A stretch of 64,000 nt of DNA from Flavobacterium tegetincola DSM 22377. Its GTDB lineage: Bacteria > Bacteroidota > Bacteroidia > Flavobacteriales > Flavobacteriaceae. The position numbers and the translations under genes are program-made. The DNA lies in NCBI RefSeq assembly GCF_000425485.1, contig NZ_AUDN01000007.1:186001-250000 (forward strand), written 5' to 3'. The notes below the pieces were generated by a model. It did no database searches. It saw only the letters and a list, made by a program, of their open reading frames with translations, and had not been told where the DNA came from. Positions 38,706 to 47,811 of the stretch are shown here, piece after piece; the first letter of the stretch is position 1; every line of letters begins with the position of its first letter.

Positions 38706-39728
38706 ATGACAATGCCGCCTGTTTTTATACTTGCTATTGAAAGTTCTTGTGACGATACTGCTGCAGCAGTTTTACAGAATAATACTGTTCTATCTAATGT
38801 TGTTGCTAATCAATTGATTCATAACGAATTTGGAGGTGTGGTTCCCGAACTTGCGTCTCGAGCACACCAGCAAAATATTGTTCCCGTTATTGACGCCGCC
38901 TTAAAAAAAGCGAACATCAGTAAAGAACAACTTTCAGCTATAGCTTTTACGCAAGGTCCCGGATTGATGGGCTCCTTGTTAGTAGGAAGTTCTTTTGCAA
39001 AGTCATTATCGTTGGCATTGCAAATTCCATTGATCGCCGTAAATCACATGCATGCTCATATTTTAGCGCATTTTATTGATGAAGTCGGTTTTGATCAACC
39101 AGAATTTCCGTTTTTAGCCTTAACCATTTCCGGAGGACATACGCAAATTGTAGTTGTACGCGATTTTTTTGACATGGAAATTATTGGTGAAACCACTGAT
39201 GATGCTGTCGGAGAAGCCTTTGATAAAAGCGCAAAAATTTTAGGATTGCCTTATCCTGGTGGACCACTAATTGACAAATATGCACAATTGGGAAATCCAA
39301 AAGCTTTTCCCTTTACAAAACCCCGAGTTCCAGGATTAAATTTTAGTTTTTCAGGTTTAAAAACGGCTATCTTGTATTTTGTACAAAAGAAAGTCGCAGA
39401 AAATCCAGATTTCATTGAAGAAAATCGAGATGATATTTGTGCTTCCATTCAACATACAATAGTTGAAATTTTGATGGATAAATTAAAAATGGCAGTGAAG
39501 GAAACGGGCATAAATCGCATTGCAATTGGCGGAGGCGTTTCTGCTAATTCAGGCATCAGAAAAACATTGAAAGAAGCCGAAGAAAAATACGGCTGGAAGA
39601 CATTTATTCCAAAATTTGAATACACTACCGATAATGCTGCAATGATTGGAATTGTAGGTTATCAAAAATATTTACACCAAAAATTTGAAAATACGGCGGT
39701 TGTTTCAAAAGCCAGAATACAATTTTAA
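38706..39728 (+). CDS. tsaD: TsaD, tRNA N6-adenosine threonylcarbamoyltransferase
   Basis: Transfers the threonylcarbamoyl group to A37 of tRNAs (t6A). The protein has 340 residues. The ASKHA N-terminus ILAIESSCDDTAAA, the metal-binding HMHAH motif, LTISGGHTQ, PGGPLID and GGGVSANS are all intact. An ATG two codons in (38712) could also serve. It is the first gene of a six-gene plus-strand operon with gaps of 1-4 bases or overlaps; tsaE is elsewhere in the window. Confidence 0.97.
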   Translation: MTMPPVFILAIESSCDDTAAAVLQNNTVLSNVVANQLIHNEFGGVVPELASRAHQQNIVPVIDAALKKANISKEQLSAIAFTQGPGLMGSLLVGSSFAKSLSLALQIPLIAVNHMHAHILAHFIDEVGFDQPEFPFLALTISGGHTQIVVVRDFFDMEIIGETTDDAVGEAFDKSAKILGLPYPGGPLIDKYAQLGNPKAFPFTKPRVPGLNFSFSGLKTAILYFVQKKVAENPDFIEENRDDICASIQHTIVEILMDKLKMAVKETGINRIAIGGGVSANSGIRKTLKEAEEKYGWKTFIPKFEYTTDNAAMIGIVGYQKYLHQKFENTAVVSKARIQF

Positions 39729-39730
39729 TT

Positions 39731-40441
39731 ATGCAATTATTTTACAATCCAAGTCTTACAAAAACTACAGAACACTTTACTTTCGATCGAGAAGAAAGCA
39801 AACATATTGTTAAAGTATTGCGTAAGCAAGAAGGCGATATTTTACATGTAACTAATGGTTTAGGTTATATTTTTACAGCTGAAATTGTTATTGGCATGGA
39901 TACAAAGTGTCAAGTAAAAATCACATCTGCAGAAAAGCAAAAGCCGATGAATTATAAAATTCATTTGGTGGTTGCGCCAACAAAAATGAACGATCGTTAT
40001 GAGTGGTTTTTGGAAAAGGCAACCGAAATTGGCGTAACCAGCATCACTCCTATTATCTGTGATCGATCTGAAAAGAAATTCATAAAGAATGATCGTTTTG
40101 AGAAAATCATTCACTCTGCTTCAAAACAATCTTTGCAAAGTTATTTCCCTATATTGAATGACGCAATTCCTTTTAAGGAGTTCATTAAAGCGCCGTCAAA
40201 TGATGGAACTTTGCTGATTGCACATTGTGAAGAAACAAATAAAAAGTCGTTAAAAGAATTGATTGTTAAAGGTGAAGAAATTACACTTTTAATTGGACCT
40301 GAGGGCGATTTTTCTGAAAACGAAATTCAATTAGCCATTGCTAATGGTTACCTACCAGTAACTTTAGGAGAAACACGACTTCGAACTGAAACTGCTGCAA
40401 TTGTAGGTTGTCACAGCGTAGCTTTTGTAAATCAAGATTAG
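39731..40441 (+). CDS. rsmE: RsmE, 16S rRNA m3U1498 methyltransferase
   Basis: Methylates N3 of U1498 in the decoding region of 16S rRNA. The protein has 236 residues. The N-terminal PUA-like domain (REESKHIVKVLR) is followed by a SPOUT domain with its trefoil knot (VAPTKMNDRYEWFLEKATE, IGPEGDFSENEI, LGETRLRTETAA). It starts 2 bases after tsaD, so the two RNA-modification genes are translated from one message. Confidence 0.95.
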   Translation: MQLFYNPSLTKTTEHFTFDREESKHIVKVLRKQEGDILHVTNGLGYIFTAEIVIGMDTKCQVKITSAEKQKPMNYKIHLVVAPTKMNDRYEWFLEKATEIGVTSITPIICDRSEKKFIKNDRFEKIIHSASKQSLQSYFPILNDAIPFKEFIKAPSNDGTLLIAHCEETNKKSLKELIVKGEEITLLIGPEGDFSENEIQLAIANGYLPVTLGETRLRTETAAIVGCHSVAFVNQD

Positions 40442-40445
40442 CAAT

Positions 40446-41084
40446 ATGAGGAAATTCATTGTTCTTTTTCTATTATTCCCGACACTATTTTTTGCACAAG
40501 AAATTGCTTTATTGAAGTATAATGGAGGTGGCGACTGGTATGCTAATCCAACTTCTTTACCTAATTTAATTAAGTATTCAAACCAAACCATTAATACTAA
40601 GATAAAGGCAAAACCCGCAACTGTTTCTCCTGATAGTCCTGATATATTTAATTATCCGATGCTGCACATGACCGGACACGGAAATGTCGTTTTTAGTCCG
40701 AGTGAAGTGCTAAATCTTCAAAATTATTTGAAATCGGGAGGCTTTTTACACATTGATGATAATTACGGAATGGATCAGTACATTAGAAAGGAAATAAAAA
40801 AACTGTTCCCAAACGACGTCTTGACCGAAATTCCAGCGTCGCATACTCTATTTCAGAAACCAAATCCATTTCCATCTGGATTGCCAAAAATTCATGAGCA
40901 TGATGGGAAAAGAGCTCAAGCATTTGGTGTTTTTGTAAAAAACCGATTGGTGCTGTTATATACATACGAATCAGATTTGGGTGACGGATGGGAAGATGCA
41001 GAAGTCAACAATGATCCGCTTGAAGTGCGCCAAAAAGCGTTAAAAATGGGTGCGAATATTATTAATTATATTTTTACAAACTAA
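40446..41084 (+). CDS. DUF4159 exported protein
   Basis: A 212-residue protein with a signal peptide (MRKFIVLFLLFPTLFFAQ) and a DUF4159 domain of flavodoxin-like glutamine-amidotransferase type. Visible blocks are YNGGGDWYANP, FNYPMLHMTGHGNVVFS, GGFLHIDDNYGMD and HEHDGKRAQAFGV. The family is common in Bacteroidetes; no biochemical function is established. It starts 4 bases after rsmE and 2 bases before the AI-2E gene, always in this sort of neighbourhood in the genomes I recall. Confidence 0.88.
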   Translation: MRKFIVLFLLFPTLFFAQEIALLKYNGGGDWYANPTSLPNLIKYSNQTINTKIKAKPATVSPDSPDIFNYPMLHMTGHGNVVFSPSEVLNLQNYLKSGGFLHIDDNYGMDQYIRKEIKKLFPNDVLTEIPASHTLFQKPNPFPSGLPKIHEHDGKRAQAFGVFVKNRLVLLYTYESDLGDGWEDAEVNNDPLEVRQKALKMGANIINYIFTN

Positions 41085-41086
41085 AG

Positions 41087-42178
41087 ATGGTAAATTCAAG
41101 AATAATTGGAAACGGAATTGTTCGTGGTGTGCTGATCCTAGCAGGAATTGCGCTTTTGCTTTATATTTTATATTTAATTCAATCCGTTCTTATCTATTTG
41201 ATTGTTTCGCTAATCTTAACGCTGATTGGAGCTCCAATTATGATTTTTTTACGTCATAGGTTGAAATTCAATATTATTTTTGCAACTGCAACCACACTTC
41301 TCTTCTTTGTACTCCTTATTGCAGGATTTATCATGATGTTTATTCCATTGATCTTGGATCAAGGTCAAAATCTATCAATATTAAACATTGCGAGTATTGA
41401 AACCACTATAGCAAATTTAACGGGTCAAGTTACTCAATTTTTAGACAGTCATGGAATTGATTCTTCGGCAGCATTAAATACTTCAAATCTAACGTCCAGT
41501 CTGAATTTAAATTTTATACCTAATTTTTTAAACAGTATTTTGGCCACGGTTAGTAGTTTTGGAATGGGATTGGCCTCTGTTTTATTCATTACATTCTTTT
41601 TCTTAAAAGACCGTATTCTATTTTCACGCATGGTGAATTCACTTTTACCGGAAGAACACGCAGAGCGAATAGTAAGTTCTTTAGAGCAAATCAATCATTT
41701 ATTGTCGCGTTATTTCATTGGGTTATTGATTCAACTTACCATCGTTTTTGTGTTATACCTAATTGTTTTATTGATTTTTGGAATTGATAATGCATTTGTT
41801 ATTGCATTTTTATGTGCAGTCTTAAATATCATTCCTTACGTTGGACCTTTAATTGCTTCGGTTTTGGCGGCAATTTTGACCATGATTAATAATTTAGGCG
41901 CGGATTTTCAGAGTGAAATTTTACCCACTACAATTTATGTGATGATTGGTTTTTGGATTGTTCAGGTTATTGATAACAACCTATCTCAACCCTATATATT
42001 TTCAAGTAGCGTCAATTCGCATCCGTTGGAAATTTTCCTTGTCATTTTAATTGCTGGTTTTCTATTTGGCATCATGGGAATGATTATCGCGGTGCCACTT
42101 TATACTATTTTAAAAGTGATTGGAAAGGAATTTCTACCTGAAAATAAATTTGTACGAATGATGACTAAAAACATTTGA
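41087..42178 (+). CDS. AI-2E-family transporter
   Basis: A 363-residue inner-membrane protein with about eight hydrophobic segments. Two lie near the N-terminus, with a soluble helical part at about 95-155, and the rest are in the C-terminal half. ALNIIPYVGPLIASVLAAI is the conserved family block, and VNSHPLEIFLVILIAG follows near the end. The family name comes from TqsA (autoinducer-2 export), but most members move other substrates, including Na+(Li+)/H+ exchangers; the substrate here is unknown. It is the fourth gene of the tsaD operon. Confidence 0.88.
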   Translation: MVNSRIIGNGIVRGVLILAGIALLLYILYLIQSVLIYLIVSLILTLIGAPIMIFLRHRLKFNIIFATATTLLFFVLLIAGFIMMFIPLILDQGQNLSILNIASIETTIANLTGQVTQFLDSHGIDSSAALNTSNLTSSLNLNFIPNFLNSILATVSSFGMGLASVLFITFFFLKDRILFSRMVNSLLPEEHAERIVSSLEQINHLLSRYFIGLLIQLTIVFVLYLIVLLIFGIDNAFVIAFLCAVLNIIPYVGPLIASVLAAILTMINNLGADFQSEILPTTIYVMIGFWIVQVIDNNLSQPYIFSSSVNSHPLEIFLVILIAGFLFGIMGMIIAVPLYTILKVIGKEFLPENKFVRMMTKNI

Positions 42179-42179
42179 T

Positions 42180-43364
42180 GTGTACAAAATTCTACTAAAA
42201 GAACAAGTTCAAGATTTTATAAACAGGAATCTTTCTACAGATATCAAACAGTTGGCTTTGAAGAAAAATCCTTTTCCAAACTTGGATTATAAAGTACTAC
42301 TGAATCAAATTGTCGCCAAAGCAAAATCAAAAGATAAACTACCAACTTGGTTTGCCGCAGAAAGAATTATTTATCCAGAAAAAATATCCGTTGAGCAAAC
42401 ATCTTCGGAAGTTACTGCTCGTTACAAAGCCACAATTGTTTCGGGAATGTCTATGGTGGACTTAACCGGAGGATTTGGTGTAGACGATTATTACTTTGCC
42501 AAAGGTGTAAAGGAACTGTACCACTGCGAGATTAATGCTGAACTGTCGGCAATTGTAAGGCATAACTTTGCGGAGTTAAACGTTAGTAATTGTACCTTTA
42601 TAACGGGTGATAGCATCGACTTTTTGAAAGAGTCTTCGCAAAAGTTCAGCTGGATTTATATTGATCCTTCCAGAAGAAATAGTGTTAAAGGAAAAGTTTT
42701 TTTACTTGCAGATTGCCTGCCAAATGTTCCTGACTTACTAGATTTCTATTTTGAAAAATCAGACAACATTTTAATTAAAGTGGCTCCGATTTTAGACATT
42801 ACATCAGCGCTAAAAGAATTGAAAAGTGTCAAGAAAATACACATTGTTTCGCTTGAAAACGAAGTAAAGGAGTTGCTTATTGAACTTGAAAATAATTACG
42901 CTGGAAAGATAAGTATTATAGCAATCGACTTCGGTAAAACTACAACTATTTTTGAGGCTTTTTTAGGGGAAGAAACCCCGCTGTTGCACTTTGGTCTTCC
43001 TCTTTCCTATTTGTACGAGCCAAACAGCGCTTTAATGAAATCTGGGAATTTTAATTTGGTTAGTAGTCGTTTTAATTTGGCAAAATTACATACCCATTCG
43101 CATTTATATACTTCAGATTCGATAATTGATTTTCCTGGAAGAGTTTTTGAAATTCTGGAGCATTTAGAGTACAATAAAGAAAATTTAAAGAAGTATTTTG
43201 AAAAACAACAATGCAACATTACAATTAGAAATTTTCCAGAAACCGTAGAAAATATTCGAAAAAAGTGGAAAATCAGAGACGGTGGAAATCGGTATGCTTT
43301 TTTTACCACTGATATCAATAATAGAAAAATTGTTTTACTTTGCAACAAAATCCAACAACCATGA
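42180..43364 (+). CDS. Class I SAM methyltransferase with THUMP-like domain
   Basis: A 394-residue cytosolic methyltransferase, probably acting on RNA. It has an N-terminal helical region, then a Rossmann-like core with SAM motif I (MVDLTGGFGVDDYYFAK), ELYHCEINAEL, and the catalytic-region motif IYIDPSRR in place of DPPY. The C-terminal ~90 residues form the THUMP-like domain (NFPETVENIRKKWKIRDGG). The start is GTG at 42180, two bases after the AI-2E stop; an overlapping ATG two bases earlier is out of frame. The target is unknown, but the operon contains two RNA-modification genes. Confidence 0.85.
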   Translation: MYKILLKEQVQDFINRNLSTDIKQLALKKNPFPNLDYKVLLNQIVAKAKSKDKLPTWFAAERIIYPEKISVEQTSSEVTARYKATIVSGMSMVDLTGGFGVDDYYFAKGVKELYHCEINAELSAIVRHNFAELNVSNCTFITGDSIDFLKESSQKFSWIYIDPSRRNSVKGKVFLLADCLPNVPDLLDFYFEKSDNILIKVAPILDITSALKELKSVKKIHIVSLENEVKELLIELENNYAGKISIIAIDFGKTTTIFEAFLGEETPLLHFGLPLSYLYEPNSALMKSGNFNLVSSRFNLAKLHTHSHLYTSDSIIDFPGRVFEILEHLEYNKENLKKYFEKQQCNITIRNFPETVENIRKKWKIRDGGNRYAFFTTDINNRKIVLLCNKIQQP

Positions 43365-43933
43365 AAAGCATTATTTTAGTTTTAAGTTTATTTTTTGGAA
43401 TGCAATCTTTTGCACAAAAAGAATGTGTGTTTACAACCAATATCAAGGATAGTATTGGAACGTATAAGGAAACGAAAGACTTTTTAATGCACGAAAAAGT
43501 ATTTGCAGGAAAAGCAACTTATATGTTTTTCTCACTTATCAATAATAACGGCACACCACTTTTAAAAGTGCAAAAAATCATAAAAAGCGCTGATTTTATA
43601 GGTGCGAATTGTTTTGACAATCAATCAAAAATCTACCTGCAATTACAAAACGGGAGAGTTGTAACTTTACTTTATGGAGATCAAGATACATGCGGCAATT
43701 TAGTTCGCATAGACGAACAAAAACTAAGTACCAGGATACTTTCGGGCAATTTCTTTTTTATGACCGGAAGCATCGAAGATTTAAAAACGTCGCCTATTTC
43801 GCTTATTCGTATCAAATATTCTACAGCTATGGAAGACATTGTTGCCAAAAAAGAATTGATATCGGAACTCACCAACCAAAATTCAAGTCCCGAGAACTTT
43901 TTTGTAGAAAATTTGCACTGCGTCATCGATTAA
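43361..43933 (+). CDS. Secreted hypothetical protein
   Basis: A 190-residue exported protein with signal peptide MKSIILVLSLFFGMQSFAQ. The ATG overlaps the methyltransferase stop (ATGA), which fixes the start. The mature domain is mixed alpha/beta, with three Cys (early, and in NCFDNQ and QDTCGN) and a LHC near the end; no known family was recognised. It is last in the tsaD operon. Its stop overlaps by 4 bases the stop of the convergent dipeptidase, so no terminator separates them. Confidence 0.75.
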   Translation: MKSIILVLSLFFGMQSFAQKECVFTTNIKDSIGTYKETKDFLMHEKVFAGKATYMFFSLINNNGTPLLKVQKIIKSADFIGANCFDNQSKIYLQLQNGRVVTLLYGDQDTCGNLVRIDEQKLSTRILSGNFFFMTGSIEDLKTSPISLIRIKYSTAMEDIVAKKELISELTNQNSSPENFFVENLHCVID

Positions 43934-44568
43934 TCACAAGGCCAATTAAAATTGGATACTTGCTCATTTAACGCACCTGTAAAATTATAGTGCCACCACT
44001 CGGATTCAATTGCTTTGAAGCCGTTTTCTTCCATAACTTTGCGCAGAAACTTTCTGTTATTTATTATTTTCCGATCTAATTTTTTATAGGAATGAGCTGC
44101 TTCTTTGCCAAAAAAATCAAATGCAGTTCCAAAATTTACTTCTACACCAGAACTGTCCACTAGTGTTAAATCTACTGCTCCACCTCTATTATGGATGGAA
44201 CCTCTTGCTGGATTGGCGACATATTTGGGATTGGGTACAATAGCCCACATCCTTTTTTGGATGGATAAAGGTCGGTAACAGTCAAAAATCTTGATCTGAT
44301 AGCCTAATTTTTGAAAAGACGCGTTTGCAGCAACTAAAGCCTTCACGGTTTTCAGCCTGAGATAGCATTCTGCACAATCGTACACTTTTGCATTTAAGAA
44401 ATTATCATCTGTAGCATATTTCATATCATATACAAAGGACGCGCTGTAGTCTTTTAAATTAACGAACGTCGAATCTGCGACAATTGCGTCATCTTGTTGA
44501 CCAAAGACGGTGTGCGCTCCTAAAAAGAGCAGTACAATTGCTGTAAACTTTATAATAGAAACTTTCAT
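43930..44568 (-). CDS. D-alanyl-D-alanine dipeptidase (VanX-like, M15)
   Basis: A 212-residue exported zinc peptidase. The signal peptide MKVSIIKFTAIVLLFLGAHTVFG decides the ATG at 44568 over one 39 bases upstream. The M15D motifs are intact: SIHNRGGAVDLTL (His and Asp zinc ligands) and ESEWWHY (catalytic Glu and third His ligand). FDCYRPLSIQKRMW carries the conserved Arg. It probably hydrolyses D-Ala-D-Ala or related dipeptides in cell-wall turnover; no van resistance genes are near, so glycopeptide resistance is not implied. Confidence 0.9.
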   Translation of the reverse strand: MKVSIIKFTAIVLLFLGAHTVFGQQDDAIVADSTFVNLKDYSASFVYDMKYATDDNFLNAKVYDCAECYLRLKTVKALVAANASFQKLGYQIKIFDCYRPLSIQKRMWAIVPNPKYVANPARGSIHNRGGAVDLTLVDSSGVEVNFGTAFDFFGKEAAHSYKKLDRKIINNRKFLRKVMEENGFKAIESEWWHYNFTGALNEQVSNFNWPCD

Positions 44569-44730
44569 AGCCAAAAATTTTAAAAGATAAATGTACTCAT
44601 TTTGCATTGTATTTTACCTCAAAAAAAAATTAAAGCGAAATTAATTGACATCACTCGAAATAGTATAGTATTGATAACTAGATAATTTAAAAATAAGATC
44701 AATTTATTTTAAAAAAAAGGGTTGTTTTAC

Positions 44731-44761
44731 TTGCAAGATTTATAATGTTGCCTTACATTTG
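44731..44761 (+). promoter_or_regulatory. Promoter of the three-tRNA cluster
   Basis: TTG (44731-44733), 20-base gap, TACATTTG (44754-44761), 35 bases before tRNA-Ser. Confidence 0.7.
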
Positions 44762-44796
44762 CAACCGCTTAAAACAAGTAAAGTTCTTTGAATTTT

Positions 44797-44883
44797 GGAG
44801 AGTTGCCTGAGTGGCCGAAAGGACTTGTTTGCTAAACAAGCGTATGGGAAACTGTACCAAGGGTTCGAATCCCTTACTCTCCG
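44797..44883 (+). tRNA. tRNA-Ser (anticodon GCT)
   Basis: An 87-base class II tRNA. The acceptor GGAGAGT pairs with ACTCTCC, discriminator G. The anticodon loop TTGCTAA gives GCT, and a long variable arm and a GGGTTCGAATCCC T-arm are present. CCA is not encoded. Confidence 0.95.
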
Positions 44884-44936
44884 CTAAATCGCTTTTTCTT
44901 TGGAAATTGACATTTTGAGATTGAAATTTACACCTT

Positions 44937-45011
44937 CGGGGTGTAGCGTAGCCCGGTTATCGCGCCTGCTTTGGGAGCAGGAGGTCGCAGGTTCGAATCC
45001 TGCCACCCCGA
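44937..45011 (+). tRNA. tRNA-Pro (anticodon TGG)
   Basis: A 75-base cloverleaf. The acceptor CGGGGTG pairs with CACCCCG, discriminator A; the anticodon stem CCTGC/GCAGG holds loop TTTGGGA (TGG). CCA is not encoded. It lies 53 bases after tRNA-Ser. Confidence 0.95.
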
Positions 45012-45050
45012 CAAATTAAACTTTTTCCATTTAAGTTTTAAAAGACAAAT

Positions 45051-45124
<74 letters not shown>

Positions 45125-45128
45125 CACC

Positions 45129-45157
45129 AAAACCACTGATTTTTCAGTGGTTTTTTT
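45129..45157 (+). terminator. Terminator of the tRNA cluster
   Basis: An AAACCACTGA / TCAGTGGTTT stem followed by T7, five bases after tRNA-Arg. Confidence 0.85.
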
Positions 45158-45358
45158 GTTTTATAGACTTTTTGAATGAAGTAAGCAAAAAGACTTTCTC
45201 TGTTTTAAAAAACGTTCTTGATGGTATCTCAAAAATACAACTAATTGACACATCAAGACAAGATCCCGCCCTACTTCTGTAATTGAAAAGCACAAGAGAT
45301 GTAGGACGATACTAAATTTGTTTTCTTTGAAAGTCTAATTTAAAGGAAATACAGGTAG

Positions 45359-45760
45359 TTAAACAATTCCCTTTTCGATCATTTCCAGCATTACAGGAGA
45401 CGCATTTTTAAATGTTGCCGTTTGCACCACTATACTTCCAACATTCTTTTTATTGACCTTAAAAGTGATGTCGTTTTCTGTGGTAAATAATAGAGCTGTC
45501 AGAAACGGACTTTTGATAAAGGAACTTAAAATCATGAAAGCTTCATCTAGGGTATGAAAGCTTTCAATTTCTTCGGTTTTGTAGCGTGAAGTAAACGCTA
45601 AATTATATCCACCTGAATCCAAAATATTTAACCGAACATAGATGTTTTTAAGATCCGTGTCGCCCATTGTTTTTGCCAAAGTCAGCTTTGCGAACGTTCC
45701 CGCAGTAATACTGGTTTTTACTTTTTCATAAAATTCGATGAAGACCGGTTGATATAACAT
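45359..45760 (-). CDS. Conserved hypothetical protein
   Basis: A 133-residue cytosolic alpha/beta protein starting MLYQPVFIEFYEKV. The ATG at 45760 is used because an in-frame TTG at 45784 lies within the -7 element TAATTTTG. No signal peptide, membrane helix or catalytic motif is visible, and I do not recognise the family. Blocks that may help a search are GDTDLKNIYVRLNILDSGG and ESFHTLDEAFMILSSFIK. It is monocistronic. Confidence 0.7.
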   Translation of the reverse strand: MLYQPVFIEFYEKVKTSITAGTFAKLTLAKTMGDTDLKNIYVRLNILDSGGYNLAFTSRYKTEEIESFHTLDEAFMILSSFIKSPFLTALLFTTENDITFKVNKKNVGSIVVQTATFKNASPVMLEMIEKGIV

Positions 45761-45781
45761 TTTAAAACTTTTTATTTTCTG

Positions 45782-45789
45782 CAAAATTA
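45782..45789 (-). promoter_or_regulatory. -7 promoter element of the gene at 45359-45760
   Basis: Minus-strand TAATTTTG, exact TAnnTTTG match, 21 bases before the ATG. Confidence 0.45.
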
Positions 45790-45929
45790 CATTAATGCAA
45801 CTTAAATCTCTCTTTTTAACTAAAGAACATTTGCTTTAATTGTAGAAAATGTTAACTGTATATTTTATGGAGCTTTGCAATTGAAAGTGTATAAACCGAA
45901 ATGGCTGTACAATTCATGCATGAATGTGG

Positions 45930-46871
45930 CTACTTTAGTTTGAAAGTTTGTGCAACATCTTTAAAAAGCAGTAGATTATTTGAGATATTCGACTCAGAAG
46001 ATCCATAAATAATGTAATATCCTTCGTTACTGAACAGAATCGCTTGATAGACGCTTTCACTATGACCTGTTTTACGGTTTTGACCTTGAGCGACAACTTC
46101 GTAACCTTTTAAACCATCGATCGTAATTGGAAGAGTGGATCTAATTTTATTTATTTGAATCGGCAATGTTCTAATTTTATTAAGAGCAAACGACTTCTTA
46201 TCCGCAATTAAAAGCTGTGAGAATGTTTTCGCTACGACGATAGAAGTTTTATCTGCTACTTCTGTCGGTATTTTGCCATCGTGGTTAAAAATCAACATAT
46301 TGGGCTGAATTTTAGCCAGCTTAAGTCCTGAGTTTTTCGTGTTTATTTGAAAATCTACTACATCTAAAGGCTCGATTATTTTTTCGGAATCATAAATAGA
46401 GGACAATATCGTTTCTTTAACTATTTTTTCGATAACTGTTTGATCATGTGGTATTAATCCGTTAATTAAAATCGTTTCTTCGTCTGTTCCTGTGACTAAA
46501 ATATATTTTGTAAAAAGTATTTCATTCACAACTTGCTCTGATTTAATGAGTGTTGCAGGTAGATTGTTAAGAATGTACGCTTTAATAGTTACTACTTTTA
46601 CACCCTGTTTGGATAAAGATTCTGACGTTAAACCTTGCATAACCGCAGAAAATGGTTTGGCAACATCAAGAATCATAATACTTGCATTTCCATCAATTTG
46701 TTGAAATCCCTTAAAGCTTGATGCGGATATAAAACCGGATGGAGGAATCATTTTAATTTTAGAGCCTCTGATTTCTTTATGAACAGACGTTACACTATTA
46801 ACAAGTGTCTCTTGACCAAATAATACTGAAGAGCATAAGATTAAAAAAGAATAAATAAGTAATTTTCTCAT
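45930..46871 (-). CDS. Secreted hypothetical protein
   Basis: A 313-residue exported protein with signal peptide MRKLLIYSFLILCSSVLFGQ. The mature part contains two similar alpha/beta halves: about 40-165, with MIPPSGF and ATLIKSEQV...KYILVTG, and about 180-312, with LPITIDGLKGYEVVAQG...YQAILFSNEGYYIIYGS. Both halves end in a strand-helix unit with a duplicated look. The pattern resembles PsbP/MOG1-like proteins that bind nothing obvious; function unknown. No operon partner. Confidence 0.75.
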   Translation of the reverse strand: MRKLLIYSFLILCSSVLFGQETLVNSVTSVHKEIRGSKIKMIPPSGFISASSFKGFQQIDGNASIMILDVAKPFSAVMQGLTSESLSKQGVKVVTIKAYILNNLPATLIKSEQVVNEILFTKYILVTGTDEETILINGLIPHDQTVIEKIVKETILSSIYDSEKIIEPLDVVDFQINTKNSGLKLAKIQPNMLIFNHDGKIPTEVADKTSIVVAKTFSQLLIADKKSFALNKIRTLPIQINKIRSTLPITIDGLKGYEVVAQGQNRKTGHSESVYQAILFSNEGYYIIYGSSESNISNNLLLFKDVAQTFKLK

Positions 46872-47008
46872 GGGATTTTGGGCAATACTTTACTATTGGA
46901 TTGTAAAGTTACATATATCATTTTAAAAATTGTGACAAAATTAAATGGCTTACGAAATTAATTTTGTTTAATTATTTGTTAAAAACATTAAACAAGAATA
47001 ATATTGTT

Positions 47009-47016
47009 TATCTTTG
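47009..47016 (+). promoter_or_regulatory. -7 promoter element of the fasciclin gene
   Basis: TATCTTTG, exact match, 20 bases before the ATG at 47037. Confidence 0.5.
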
Positions 47017-47036
47017 AACCATAATAAATTAAAATT

Positions 47037-47621
47037 ATGAAATTACTAAAATCATTTGCAGCAGTAGCACTTTTCGGAATAATTGCAGCTTCTTGCGGTA
47101 AAAAAGAAAGCACAGAGTCGACAGATACAACAACCGTAGACACAACAGCAACGACAGAAGTTGCAGTAATGGAGCCAAACATTGTAGAAGTTGCTTCAGG
47201 AAATGAGAATTTTACAACTCTAGTTGCGGCAGTAACTGCAGCTGGTTTAGGAGAAACTTTAAGCGGTGAAGGACCATTTACTGTCTTTGCTCCCACAAAT
47301 GATGCTTTTGCAAAATTGCCAGCAGGTACAGTAGAAACATTATTGAAACCAGAAAATATTGAAAAATTAAAATCAATTTTGACATATCACGTAGTTTCTG
47401 GAAAATTTGATGCTGCAACTGTTATTGATGCAATTAAATCTAATAATAACAAATATACTGTGACCACAGTTCAAGGTGCAAAAATTGACTTGAGCTTGAA
47501 AGATGATAAAGTTCTATTAACTGACGCAACTGGAGCAATGTCAACTGTTGTAATGCCAGATGTGCAAGCTTCAAATGGAATCATTCACGCAATTGATGCA
47601 GTAGTGATGCCAACAAAATAA
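47037..47621 (+). CDS. Fasciclin-domain lipoprotein
   Basis: A 194-residue surface or periplasmic lipoprotein. The signal MKLLKSFAAVALFGIIAASC has a lipobox Cys. A Thr/Ser/Asp-rich linker (about 22-45) is followed by one FAS1 domain (about 50-192). The FAS1 H1 box is GPFTVFAPTNDAFAKL, the YH motif is LTYHVVSGK, and H2 is ASNGIIHAIDAVVMP. Such domains mediate adhesion or matrix contacts; the exact role is unknown. It has its own promoter and a very strong terminator. Confidence 0.92.
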   Translation: MKLLKSFAAVALFGIIAASCGKKESTESTDTTTVDTTATTEVAVMEPNIVEVASGNENFTTLVAAVTAAGLGETLSGEGPFTVFAPTNDAFAKLPAGTVETLLKPENIEKLKSILTYHVVSGKFDAATVIDAIKSNNNKYTVTTVQGAKIDLSLKDDKVLLTDATGAMSTVVMPDVQASNGIIHAIDAVVMPTK

Positions 47622-47641
47622 GGTTTGTTTTTTAATTCGTT

Positions 47642-47680
47642 AAGAACCGCTATCTTTCGTTAGATAGCGGTTCTTTTTTA
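47642..47680 (+). terminator. Terminator of the fasciclin gene
   Basis: A 14-bp perfect stem (47642-47655 with 47662-47675), loop TTCGTT, then a T run. Confidence 0.9.
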
Positions 47681-47784
47681 TTAAAATAATTTCTGCAACT
47701 ACATTGAATTCAAATTTAGTAGCACAATTGTAAATAATATTAGTAATTAGTAGGTACTAATCGAAATAAATTGCGGTTTTTTTT

Positions 47785-47792
47785 TAAATTTG
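47785..47792 (+). promoter_or_regulatory. -7 promoter element of the 47812 operon
   Basis: TAAATTTG, exact match, 19 bases before the ATG. Confidence 0.45.
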
Positions 47793-47811
47793 ACGCAGTT
47801 ATAAAATATAT

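Noticed and set aside
43930..44568. VanX-like dipeptidase as part of glycopeptide resistance
   Set aside because: No vanH, vanA or regulatory genes are adjacent; a housekeeping cell-wall role is more likely.
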